Shown here: positions 16,857 to 25,232 of the stretch, in pieces
Layout of the letters: every line of letters starts with the position of its first letter
Position numbering within the stretch: position 1 is the first letter of the stretch
NCBI RefSeq assembly: GCF_000307105.1
Contig: NC_018645.1
Location: 97,001 to 161,000 of the forward strand
Source: Desulfobacula toluolica Tol2
Lineage (GTDB): Bacteria > Desulfobacterota > Desulfobacteria > Desulfobacterales > Desulfobacteraceae
Direction: 5' to 3'
Length of the DNA: 64,000 nucleotides
Position numbers and translations under genes: made by a program
The notes under the pieces: generated by a model
The model's database searches: none
What the model was told of the DNA's origin: nothing
Seen by the model: the letters and a program-made list of their open reading frames with translations, nothing else

Positions 16857-17928
16857 TTTTTCTTTTTTTCAGCCAGGATTCAAAATCAAGGGTAAGCGCT
16901 TTGGGTTTGGGCAGTACAGGTGTTTTTCCGTTGTTTTTCTCAGGAACGGGCGTATTGGGGTTAAGGACTTGTTTGATCTCCCTTACTTCTTTTATCAGCA
17001 AGGAAAGTTTGTCTTCAATACGAAAAAGTGCGTTTGAAATATCAGGATTGTTTTCTGTCTCATCTTTTTTTATCGCTTTTTGGGGTGTTGCCGCTTTTGG
17101 GGGAACAGTTTTTTTTTGGGGGGCATGATGTTTTTCAAGAAATGCCAGGCATTGATCCCAGAAAAGCTCCATGGGCATCTGGCCGGTTTGGTCTGGGGTG
17201 GCGATCAGTTTTCGGGCAATGGCATTGATGCATTTTGATGCAATTGTGTCCGGGAAAAGCATAAAAAAAGGGGTCTGGGAAATCACCGAGGCCCGTACAT
17301 TTTTGTCTGATGCCATAATCCCCAACGGCTCCACTTTAATCAAAAGAAAGCGATTAACGGTCTCTTTTAGCTGAACATAGGCTTTTTGAGCGGCTTTGCC
17401 GGATCTCACCTGGTTGATCACCACCTTGACCGGACGATCATATTGATATTTTGACAGCACTTTGAGCAGGGAATAGGCATCGGTCAGGGAAGTGGGTTCG
17501 CATGTGGCCACCAGGATGATTTCATTGGACGCCATGCAAAAAGACAGCACCTGGGCGGAGATGCCGGCAGATGTGTCAAAAATAAAATAATCATAGTCTT
17601 CAAGATCTAAAAACGCGGAAATAAGGTTATCGGTTTGAGTCCGGGTCAGGTCTGCAATTTTTTCCACACCGGAACTTCCCGGTATAATGTCAATCCCCTG
17701 ATATGATTTGATTATGATGTCCGTTAAGTCGGCCTGTCCTTCAATAACCGATTCAAGATCTTTTTCAGGATAAATGCCGGTGAGGATATTCACGTTGGCA
17801 AGACCAAGGTCAGCATCAAACAGGCAGACTTTAAATCCTTTTGATGCCAGTGCCAAAGATACATTCAAACTGATACTTGTTTTTCCGACCCCGCCCTTCC
17901 CACTGGTAATGGTAATGATTCTTGCCAT
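16834..17928 (-). CDS. FlhG/MinD-like P-loop ATPase
   Basis: I start at ATG 17928, giving 364 residues; an earlier start would overlap the upstream gene. It has the deviant Walker A SGKGGVGKT (residues 9-17), DADLGLANVNILTG and the Walker B-like FDTSAG, the pattern of FlhG/FleN and MinD ATPases. About 100 extra C-terminal residues are Lys/Pro-rich with a coiled coil (IEDKLSLLIKEVREIKQVL). FlhG-type proteins set the number or position of polar machines. It is the last gene of an operon with an MshEN-like protein and an HDOD kinase, and no flagellar genes are seen nearby, so its client could be another surface structure. Confidence 0.82.
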   Translation of the reverse strand: MARIITITSGKGGVGKTSISLNVSLALASKGFKVCLFDADLGLANVNILTGIYPEKDLESVIEGQADLTDIIIKSYQGIDIIPGSSGVEKIADLTRTQTDNLISAFLDLEDYDYFIFDTSAGISAQVLSFCMASNEIILVATCEPTSLTDAYSLLKVLSKYQYDRPVKVVINQVRSGKAAQKAYVQLKETVNRFLLIKVEPLGIMASDKNVRASVISQTPFFMLFPDTIASKCINAIARKLIATPDQTGQMPMELFWDQCLAFLEKHHAPQKKTVPPKAATPQKAIKKDETENNPDISNALFRIEDKLSLLIKEVREIKQVLNPNTPVPEKNNGKTPVLPKPKALTLDFESWLKKRKISQSPCL

Positions 17929-17938
17929 GATGATTTGC

Positions 17939-18937
17939 CTATTGTTTTGGAAATGCAATGATGTTGACGTCCCGGCCCTGTTGTTTCAAGGAAAACTCAA
18001 TGCAGCGGCTTTTATATTCCCGGGTTATTTTCTTGTGGGCACAAACAATAAACTCGTTAAATTCAATCTGCTGATTATCTCGCTTCGGGTTCCCGCTCAA
18101 GCGCCTCAACAATTCATATCTGTCGTACAATGTTTGGATAGATTCGTTTTCCTGTTCAGGATCTTTTATGGATGTTTTAAAGCTTAAAAGAAAAGGCAGA
18201 TCCAGGGGAGTTCTCCCGGATGAGGAATGATCTATATTGGTTTTGTAAATGATTCCGTAAAACCGGGAAAATCCTGAAAACGAAATGAACACGGCCTTAA
18301 ACCTGTATTGGGGAAACCTGTTGTTCAATTTTTGTATGAACAACAGGTTTTCAGGGTCTGTAATCCCTATCAGGATGGTATGGCCCTTTAAAACCAGGGG
18401 AATCATTCGATTTTCCAGGGAGTCGTGTTTATCCAGAACATTAACCAGCCTTGTCCTGTCTGCTTCATTAAAAACAAAATCAATGATGGATCTGAACGGA
18501 ATATGAAATAAATTAAACAGCAATAGTTGCATTTCGCTCATTGAAATCACCAGGTCTTTGAGGAGCAGGCTGATAAATGGAAGATCAAGAGTCAGTGATG
18601 CATTGTGTGCGTTTAAAACTTTTTCTCTTGATATCATATTTTTTGACACCATTTCTTTTAACTTCGTCTTTTTTGAAATCAGTGCCGATTGAATGGATAC
18701 AAGTTTATTATATTTATGAAGAACACAATAATTATCCACCGGCGTGACCAGATTCAGGTCACATAAAATCATTCCAAACAGGCGGTTTTTTATCAGGCCC
18801 GGAGAATCCTGCATTTTTGCCTGGATCAAAAGAACCCTGTCAATGTCTTCCGGACAGATTAATCCTTGCTCGACAAAAAGTTCACCGGTTTTCAACGCCC
18901 CAACCTGTTCGGACAGTGTTTTTTTCTTGTCTGGCAA
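17939..18937 (-). CDS. MshEN (GspE N-terminal)-like protein without ATPase domain
   Basis: A 332-residue protein, apparently starting at TTG 18937. Its N-terminus carries TGELFVEQGLICPEDIDRVL and then FGMILCDLNLVT, two copies of the pattern used by MshEN domains, which in other proteins bind cyclic di-GMP. A later stretch (PLVLKGHTILIGITDPENLL) matches the second half of a GspE N-terminal domain. No Walker motifs of a GspE ATPase are present. It lies 10 bp upstream of the FlhG-like gene and 13 bp downstream of the HDOD kinase. I infer a regulatory, possibly cyclic-di-GMP-sensing, adaptor. Confidence 0.6.
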   Translation of the reverse strand: MPDKKKTLSEQVGALKTGELFVEQGLICPEDIDRVLLIQAKMQDSPGLIKNRLFGMILCDLNLVTPVDNYCVLHKYNKLVSIQSALISKKTKLKEMVSKNMISREKVLNAHNASLTLDLPFISLLLKDLVISMSEMQLLLFNLFHIPFRSIIDFVFNEADRTRLVNVLDKHDSLENRMIPLVLKGHTILIGITDPENLLFIQKLNNRFPQYRFKAVFISFSGFSRFYGIIYKTNIDHSSSGRTPLDLPFLLSFKTSIKDPEQENESIQTLYDRYELLRRLSGNPKRDNQQIEFNEFIVCAHKKITREYKSRCIEFSLKQQGRDVNIIAFPKQ

Positions 18938-18950
18938 TGGTCTTAAACCT

Positions 18951-21086
18951 TTATCCTTGTTTCATTTTTGATGAGATAACCGGCAGGATGATGATAAAAA
19001 AGGTTCCCTTGCCCGGCTTTGTCTTGCAGGTGATTTTTCCGTTCAGCTCTTTGACAATGGAATGGACAATGGCAAGCCCCAGCCCTGCATTGGCCGTCCC
19101 TGTTTTGGTTGTGGTATACGGCTCAAACAATGTTTCTTTGATTGTTTCGTCAATCCCCGGCCCATCATCGGAAATTACGATCTCCACACTTCCCGGAATT
19201 CGCTTTTTTTCGTCAATCATAATTTTTGCTGAGTCTGATAAAAATCGTGTGGTGACGGTTATTTTACCCCCTTTATTCATGGCTTCGGCTGCATTTTTTA
19301 TAAGATTGATAAACACCTGTTTTAATCCGTTCCGGTCGGTTTTGACTCTGGGCATTTCAGGATCAACAAGAATGTCGGCCTCAATCTGTTTTGGCAGCAG
19401 GATTGATTTCTTTAAAATTTCCAATATGCCCAGGCAAAGCTGGTTAATGTCAACAGGTTCAAATCCGTCGATTTTCGGGCTTGAAAAGCTTCTGAGTTTA
19501 TCCAAAAGCCCTGCAACCCGGCTCATTTCTTCATTGATCACGCAAAGGTCTTCTTGAACCGGATGTTTATCAGGCAGTTTCAGGCCCAGGGTTTGAATAT
19601 AATTTTTAATAATTGCGATGGGGTTGTTGATTTCATGAATCACCTTATCGGTCAGTGTTGAATAAGCTTGCATTTTCTTTTCGTGAATATTGACCGCATA
19701 GTCATTATAAAACCGGATACTTTGAATACACACGCCTGTCTGTTGTGAAAAAAGCCTGACCAGGCCACTGTTATCATCAAGAGTTTTGGCTGTTGCCGCA
19801 TCAACTCCGAGTACCATGATCCCGGATGTGTTTTTTGATGAACAGATGGGGACACAATACATGCCTTTTGCCTCAAGCAGCCGGATAAGCTGTGTGTCCG
19901 ATATGGCAAGTTTTTGATAGGGTGTCTGTTTCAAACTGTTTTGAACCGTGTTCTCTTTTAAACATTTCACCACAAGGCTGGATGTATTGGATATTGGCAG
20001 GGCAATACTTTGGATGATTTTATTGGCTTTATCATTACTGCTGCACCCCCCGGTTAACATATTTTTTTTTTCATCCAAAAAAAAATAAAACATCCGGGGA
20101 ACATTGAATATGATTTTAAACCCGTTTTGTGCAACATCCAGAACCGCATCAACATCCCTGGCTTGCAGCAGATTTCGCAATGTGCCGAAAAACAAAGACA
20201 GATCCTTTATTTCACAGGTCAATGACTCTTCGCAGTCGTTATCCTGAACATAATCCGAATTTATGCCAAGGCTTTTGGCCATGTCAAAGACTTCTTGTTC
20301 CGCCTCAACAGCAATCTGTTCCAGTCCTGTCCGGGGAATATCCGTCAGGCAGATAATATCCGGGATCTTTTCAAGTACCGCTGTCCGCCCGGCCAGAATG
20401 TTTGAAATAAATACAACTTTCACATGAAAGAGCGCGCTTTTAATCTGCTCAATGGGTTCATTGATAAAAAGCACGGCATCTGCAATCAGTGGATTCAAAT
20501 TCCATTGCCTGAAAAGCCATGCACTTACCTGGGGGGTGTCGGCACCAAACATTTCCATTTCAGCGGCAAGGATCTGTTTTTCATTGGGCGTTGTTTGCAA
20601 AACGGTTTTGTAATCATCGGGAAAATTCTGCAAAAGAACCAGCCTGCCGATATCATGCAGCAATCCTGCCAGGAAAAATTCATCAGGGTCTGAAAAATTA
20701 TTTTCCAGGGCTATTTTTTTAGCAATCACACCGCATTTATAAGAATGATACCAGAACCGGCCGATATCAAACTCGGGAACGATTTTTGATACATTAAAAA
20801 ACCGCATGGCAGATGTGCTGATGGCCATATTCCGAATCGTATCAACGCCCAGGTAGACAACAGCATTTTTTATGCTGTTCACAGCCTTGGGCAAATTTAT
20901 ATAGGGTGATCCGATAATCTGCAGAAGCCTGGACGTTAAAGAAGGATCTGTAGAAATAATTTCGGCCAGCTCATCAATACTTGTCTTTCCACTGTTACAG
21001 GCCTTGATGAGTCTCAGCATGACCTGGGGAAGCTGGGGAAGAGTATTGGATTGTTTTATTTTTTCAAAAATATGTGTTTGTTTCAT
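18951..21086 (-). CDS. HDOD-GAF-histidine kinase hybrid signalling protein
   Basis: I start at ATG 21086, giving 711 residues; a GTG five codons upstream is possible. Residues 10-205 are an HDOD domain (LPQLPQVMLRLIKAC, AGLLHDIGRLVLLQ). Residues about 300-455 look like a GAF domain. The kinase part has the phospho-acceptor His484 in VIHEINNP, the N box LINLIKNAAEA, the G1 box SDDGPGID and the G2 box NAGLGLAIVHSI. It should autophosphorylate, but no response regulator is adjacent. It heads an operon with the MshEN-like and FlhG-like genes. An IS4-family element sits 120 bp upstream and may have altered its promoter. Confidence 0.88.
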   Translation of the reverse strand: MKQTHIFEKIKQSNTLPQLPQVMLRLIKACNSGKTSIDELAEIISTDPSLTSRLLQIIGSPYINLPKAVNSIKNAVVYLGVDTIRNMAISTSAMRFFNVSKIVPEFDIGRFWYHSYKCGVIAKKIALENNFSDPDEFFLAGLLHDIGRLVLLQNFPDDYKTVLQTTPNEKQILAAEMEMFGADTPQVSAWLFRQWNLNPLIADAVLFINEPIEQIKSALFHVKVVFISNILAGRTAVLEKIPDIICLTDIPRTGLEQIAVEAEQEVFDMAKSLGINSDYVQDNDCEESLTCEIKDLSLFFGTLRNLLQARDVDAVLDVAQNGFKIIFNVPRMFYFFLDEKKNMLTGGCSSNDKANKIIQSIALPISNTSSLVVKCLKENTVQNSLKQTPYQKLAISDTQLIRLLEAKGMYCVPICSSKNTSGIMVLGVDAATAKTLDDNSGLVRLFSQQTGVCIQSIRFYNDYAVNIHEKKMQAYSTLTDKVIHEINNPIAIIKNYIQTLGLKLPDKHPVQEDLCVINEEMSRVAGLLDKLRSFSSPKIDGFEPVDINQLCLGILEILKKSILLPKQIEADILVDPEMPRVKTDRNGLKQVFINLIKNAAEAMNKGGKITVTTRFLSDSAKIMIDEKKRIPGSVEIVISDDGPGIDETIKETLFEPYTTTKTGTANAGLGLAIVHSIVKELNGKITCKTKPGKGTFFIIILPVISSKMKQG

Positions 21087-21206
21087 TACCCGAAGCTGCA
21101 CTTAAGTTGTTAAAAACAATTAAAAATCTTTTTAAAATAAAAAAAGGATTTTTAAGGATCTATAGATATTTATCATCTATAAATCAATACTTTTGCCAAT
21201 TAAACT

Positions 21207-22519
21207 CAGTATTGTCCGGTTAGGTTTTTGCATTAAATGATTTTGTTTGTTCTTTGAAATTATTGTCCTCAGTCGGTCCTGAATTATCCTGGCCCTGAAA
21301 TAGTTCATTCAAAATTTTAGTTCGTAATTGCCGCACTCTTTTGATTGATATCTTTTCATTGAATTCTTTATGGCAATATATCGCCATCAGCAAGTATGTG
21401 ATAAGGCCTCCGAGAATTTGAACCATAAGCCCATATTCACTTCTGGCAATCAGATGATAGACTTTAAGGTGTTCCTTCCACCACTTGAAAAAGCTCTCAA
21501 TGGTCCATCGGAGCTTATAGATGGTTGCTATCTGTTCTGCCGTCAGATCCTGCCGATCAGTGGCAACATAATATTTGCTTCCGGCAATCTTATAACCAAC
21601 AAGCCGAACAGGCTTTTTGGTTTGATTCTGACCCGGCGTGCCAAGGAGAACCACGGCATCATAAAAAATATAATTATCAGGGGCTATAGGGCGTTTCTCA
21701 ATAATTGTCCTCGTTGTTTTGGCTTTAATTCGGCAAACAAAATGTTTGTTTGCATCTTGAAGCAAATCAAATTCCCTATGAGATTGGTAACCTCGATCCA
21801 TAACACCAGTTTGACCTTCAGCGAGAATCTGATCAATAAAGGGACGTTCACCGCCATTGCCTTCCGTAAGGAACACCTTGCTCGGGATACCACTGTTGAT
21901 GTTAAAGCCACAATGGGCCTTAGCTTTTTTCGACCCTTTCCTGTAGTCAGCCCAATACATTGACAAGACCGCATCAATCAAGCTGCCATCAATTGATATT
22001 AAATCGCCCAGATCTTTATGCTCTTTGGGCAAAACATTTGCAGCCTGTTTATAAAGATTTTCAAAAATGAATTGTAATTGTTCAAGTCCCCGGTGGTTGA
22101 CTGCTTCGGAAAAACTGCTGCGACTAATGCCATCATCTGGAGCGATATTTTGTTTGGCAAAAGCATTTTCTTTCATATCCTGAATAAGGTGGCGCGCTGA
22201 TTTATGTTCCTGAAGATGAAAATATACCAGAGCTTTTATCTGGTCCTCAAAGGTCATTTTTAAAGGTCGATCTCCTCGTGATAATAATTCTGGTGCAAAG
22301 GGCAACAATTTTAACAGTGGGGCAATAAATTTATCAAAAGTCATTGATTGAAATTTGATTTTTGGAACAAAATCTTTAATCATTTGTAAGTCCTTGAAAT
22401 TATAGTAAATAATTTCAAGGAGCGCGATATTTTTTCACACCTTTGTCAATAAAAAAATGGCACTTGTGTCAAAAAAAATTTAACTATTGTCCATGCAAGT
22501 TTCTAACCGGACATTACTG
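21207..22519 (-). mobile_element. complete IS4-family insertion sequence
   Basis: The element of 1313 bp is bounded by imperfect inverted repeats. The left end reads CAGTATTGTCCGGTTAG and the right end, on the reverse strand, reads CAGTAATGTCCGGTTAG. A 9-bp target duplication AATTAAACT is present at 21198-21206 and 22520-22528. It contains one intact transposase gene. The preserved duplication and intact gene point to a recent insertion, between the HDOD-kinase operon and a small-protein/metallo-hydrolase pair. Confidence 0.92.
21220..22383 (-). CDS. IS4-family DDE transposase
   Basis: A 387-residue transposase. The DDE residues are visible: a first Asp in DLISIDGS, a second in GVMDRGYQ and the Glu within the YREK signature. 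That signature is complete: Tyr-x2-Arg-x3-Glu-x6-Lys in YKLRWTIESFFKWWK. The stop at 21220 lies just inside the left inverted repeat, and the start at 22383 is about 135 bp inside the right end. The gene appears intact and the element is potentially active. Confidence 0.92.
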   Translation of the reverse strand: MIKDFVPKIKFQSMTFDKFIAPLLKLLPFAPELLSRGDRPLKMTFEDQIKALVYFHLQEHKSARHLIQDMKENAFAKQNIAPDDGISRSSFSEAVNHRGLEQLQFIFENLYKQAANVLPKEHKDLGDLISIDGSLIDAVLSMYWADYRKGSKKAKAHCGFNINSGIPSKVFLTEGNGGERPFIDQILAEGQTGVMDRGYQSHREFDLLQDANKHFVCRIKAKTTRTIIEKRPIAPDNYIFYDAVVLLGTPGQNQTKKPVRLVGYKIAGSKYYVATDRQDLTAEQIATIYKLRWTIESFFKWWKEHLKVYHLIARSEYGLMVQILGGLITYLLMAIYCHKEFNEKISIKRVRQLRTKILNELFQGQDNSGPTEDNNFKEQTKSFNAKT

Positions 22520-22705
22520 AATTAAACTGCAAAGTTCAGTATATTTTAACATAAAATTTTTTGAAAAGAGCTTGTCTGAAAATTAAAGATCCATAAACTT
22601 TTTGGGATTCCTCTTGAAAGAAACCTGTACCGTTGGTATTAATACAAAAAAGGTGTTTAAAGTTAAATGCCGTGTTAACATGTCTTTATTTTTAAGGATT
22701 TTAAA

Positions 22706-22966
22706 ATGAAAACCATCGAAGTAAACATTACAGCTGAATTTATTGTTCCAGATGACTGGGAAGTGATCGATCATGTCCCGGACCCAACTTTTCCCGAGGA
22801 CAAATTGACCGTATTAAAAATCAATAAGAATCATTATGATTTTTTTCCTGAATGCCTTATGAAAATTGAAGATGAAACAAATGTGTTCTGGTCTGCAGAC
22901 GAAGGGAAAACCGAAGATATTATTGATTGTATGAGTACATTTAAAGTTTGTATTGCTGAAAAATAA
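22706..22966 (+). CDS. small acidic protein of unknown function
   Basis: An 86-residue protein with AAGGA seven bases before ATG 22706. It is acidic and soluble (MKTIEVNITAEFIVPDDWEV at the start) with three cysteines, and I do not recognise a family. Its stop is only 3 bp before the start of the metallo-hydrolase gene, so the two are probably translated together. The upstream 180 bp was left intact by the IS insertion. It may be an accessory or substrate-related protein for the hydrolase. Confidence 0.6.
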   Translation: MKTIEVNITAEFIVPDDWEVIDHVPDPTFPEDKLTVLKINKNHYDFFPECLMKIEDETNVFWSADEGKTEDIIDCMSTFKVCIAEK

Positions 22967-22969
22967 TCC

Positions 22970-23746
22970 ATGGAAATCAAATGGCTTGGAACGGCAGGGT
23001 TTGAAGTTAAGACAGGAAATCAGGTGTTTTTGATTGATCCTTACCTGTCCAGGAACCAAAATGCTTTTCCCAGGCAGGATATAATGCCTGGTGATATTCA
23101 AACAGCATCCCAGATTTTTATTTCCCACAGTCACTTTGACCACATTCTGGATATCCCCCAAATCGCCCGGCAGACAAACGCGGATATTTATTGCTCAAAA
23201 GTTGCGGCAAACATGCTGATCCGGCATCAGGTGGACAAACACCGGATCAACCCCGTTATTGCGGACAAAAAAAAATTTGATTTTAAACGGTATTCAGCCA
23301 GGGCTTTTTTCAGCGACCATATTCAATTTGATAAAAAACTGGTTTTTTCAACTCTTTTAAGAACACATGTGCAATTGTTTAAATATCTTCCCCTTTTTTG
23401 GAGGTTCCCCTGCGGCCGGGTTTTAAGCTGGCGCTTTATGATTGAAGATAAAATAATACAATTTTTCGGCAGTGCCCGGTCATCTTTAAAAACCCTTAAG
23501 AAAATCGGGAACACCCCCATTGATATCCTGATGTTTCCATTGCAGGGCCATTCAAATATTTGTAAAATCGGCCTGAACCATGTCAGATATCTTAAACCGA
23601 AACTGGTTATTCCCCATCACCATGATAATTTTTTTCCCCCCATATCAAAAACGATTGATATCAGCCCCTTTGTGGATCAAATCAAAAAAAAGTGTAAAGA
23701 TACCAGGATTATTGTTCCTCAAATAAATGAATGTTTAACATTTTAA
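22970..23746 (+). CDS. metallo-beta-lactamase-fold hydrolase (UlaG-like)
   Basis: A 258-residue protein. The opening MEIKWLGTAGFEVKTG and the metal-binding SHSHFDH motif (His-x-His-x-Asp-His, about residue 48) are typical of the MBL superfamily's UlaG-like branch. Later metal ligands are likely in MFPLQGHSNI and IPHHHDNF. It is cytoplasmic; the substrate is unknown. It is coupled to the small gene 3 bp upstream and convergent with the RdhA-like gene that ends at 23773. Confidence 0.8.
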   Translation: MEIKWLGTAGFEVKTGNQVFLIDPYLSRNQNAFPRQDIMPGDIQTASQIFISHSHFDHILDIPQIARQTNADIYCSKVAANMLIRHQVDKHRINPVIADKKKFDFKRYSARAFFSDHIQFDKKLVFSTLLRTHVQLFKYLPLFWRFPCGRVLSWRFMIEDKIIQFFGSARSSLKTLKKIGNTPIDILMFPLQGHSNICKIGLNHVRYLKPKLVIPHHHDNFFPPISKTIDISPFVDQIKKKCKDTRIIVPQINECLTF

Positions 23747-23772
23747 ATTCACAGCACATGTTCATGCTTCTG

Positions 23773-25017
23773 CTATCTTTTTTTTGTATATCCTGATTTT
23801 TTGGGTGTAACAAACCTGCCGTCAACCTGATCTAAATCCAACCACCATTTTTGTTTATAATTGGGTTTATGATATCCTAAAAGGTCATCACACCATATCC
23901 CAAATTTCCGGGTGGATGGAAATTTTCTTAAAAACCAGTTGACCGTTCTGTGAAAAGGGGTGAACGGCTTATTCCACGGGCATACCTTGATGCAGGTGCC
24001 GCAACCGGAACCGTTTGGGTTGCCCACTCTCATGGAGGTGCATTTTTTAACGTCATTGGGCCATTTTTCATACCCGTTGTGCATGATTTTATCACCATAG
24101 CTGATGGCCTGGGACGGGCACATTTCAGCACATTTGCCACATTTGCTGCAAAAATCCTGAAGTCCGAAATCAATGGGCCTGTCAATTTCAAGGGGCATAT
24201 CCGTCGTAACTACAGCTGCCTTATATCTTGGCCCTAGGAAAGGGTTGATCACCACATCCCCCATACGCGACATCTCTCCAATGCCGGACCACAGCAGGAT
24301 AGGGGGAACCACTACCTTGTAATTCATGGCATGGTGGGATCTTGCCGGATATCCGAGCCGCCGGATGTAATCCGCCAGAATACAGGCAATATACCCGGAA
24401 CCGGCATAGGCTAAAAAACTCATGGAATTGCTGATCCAGTCACTCCCGTTAAATGCCGATGCTGTTCGCCAGTCCTGATCAACTACAATGGAAATAGCAT
24501 ATTTGTGATTGAGTTCAACTTTTTTGCCTTTGTGCTTGGAGTGTGAGAACACGGCATATTGAGGGAGTTTACAGATGCCGACAATATCTGCTCTCAAAAA
24601 ATAGGCTGTCTCTTTTATATGCCAGGCATTTGTTTTAGGATCATCTGTTCCTGGGGCAATATCATCTGAAGTATCGGGCATGGGCGGCCAAAAAGAAGTG
24701 TTCCAGGGTGAGCGGCCGGCTTGTTTGAGTTTCATGGGCTCGTCCACCATATGCCCAAGTGCGCCACCCATGGTACACAATGCCCCTGATAAAGGGTGCT
24801 TGCCAATGAATCGCCCATACTCTTTTTTGAGTTTTTCTCCGTACTCTCCTTTTCCAGCCCGTTGAAATCCGCCATCCCTTTCATCAACTCTTTGAATCTT
24901 GTTATCATGAATAGCGGTTGTGGGCCGGTCAACCCTGTCAAGGATATGAACAGGATAGGGGTCTGGCCTGTCTTTTCTGCAATCATCTCGAATATCTGAT
25001 GTAAAGATGCGTGTCAT
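23773..25017 (-). CDS. reductive dehalogenase (RdhA) homologue lacking a Tat signal
   Basis: A 414-residue protein with AGGAG six bases before ATG 25017. Two ferredoxin-type cluster motifs are present near the C-terminus: CSKCGKCAEMCP (Cys-x2-Cys-x2-Cys-x3-Cys-Pro) and a second with Cys-x12-Cys-x2-Cys-x3-Cys-Pro beginning CTSMRVG. The region before them (RRLGYPARSHH, PPILLWSGIGEMSRMG, NPFLGPRYKAAVVTTDMPL) matches the cobalamin-binding part of RdhA. No twin-arginine leader and no adjacent RdhB anchor exist, so it should be cytoplasmic and possibly catabolic rather than respiratory. A sigma-54 activator gene is divergent from it. Confidence 0.82.
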   Translation of the reverse strand: MTRIFTSDIRDDCRKDRPDPYPVHILDRVDRPTTAIHDNKIQRVDERDGGFQRAGKGEYGEKLKKEYGRFIGKHPLSGALCTMGGALGHMVDEPMKLKQAGRSPWNTSFWPPMPDTSDDIAPGTDDPKTNAWHIKETAYFLRADIVGICKLPQYAVFSHSKHKGKKVELNHKYAISIVVDQDWRTASAFNGSDWISNSMSFLAYAGSGYIACILADYIRRLGYPARSHHAMNYKVVVPPILLWSGIGEMSRMGDVVINPFLGPRYKAAVVTTDMPLEIDRPIDFGLQDFCSKCGKCAEMCPSQAISYGDKIMHNGYEKWPNDVKKCTSMRVGNPNGSGCGTCIKVCPWNKPFTPFHRTVNWFLRKFPSTRKFGIWCDDLLGYHKPNYKQKWWLDLDQVDGRFVTPKKSGYTKKR

Positions 25018-25088
25018 TTTTTACTCCTGTTAAAAGGTTCCAGTATGTGTGTTTTTCTCAATTTAAATACCAATACCAAATATTAATG

Positions 25089-25104
25089 TTCAATATTTAT
25101 GCCA
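25089..25104 (-). promoter_or_regulatory. weak sigma-54 promoter candidate for the RdhA-like gene
   Basis: On the minus strand TGGCATAAATATTGAA has a perfect -24 element (TGGCAT), but the -12 element reads TTGA rather than TTGC. It lies about 70 bp upstream of ATG 25017. An inverted repeat AAATATT-N7-AATATTT (25078-25098) overlaps it. The divergent gene encodes a sigma-54 activator, which makes the site plausible but unproven. Confidence 0.35.
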
Positions 25105-25232
25105 GTGCCTATAATCAAAATTATGCTATTAATTCAGTTGGTTGGATTTGTCAGGTCTGTTGAAAGTTAACGAAATTTCAGTCTTAATGATTTTTCGTTG
25201 TAATACAATGAGATTTCATTTAATTTATCCTT

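Noticed and set aside
23773-25017. Epoxyqueuosine reductase (QueG)
   Set aside because: Both share cobalamin and two iron-sulfur clusters, but the second motif (Cys-x12-Cys-x2-Cys-x3-Cys) and the upstream sequence fit reductive dehalogenases better.
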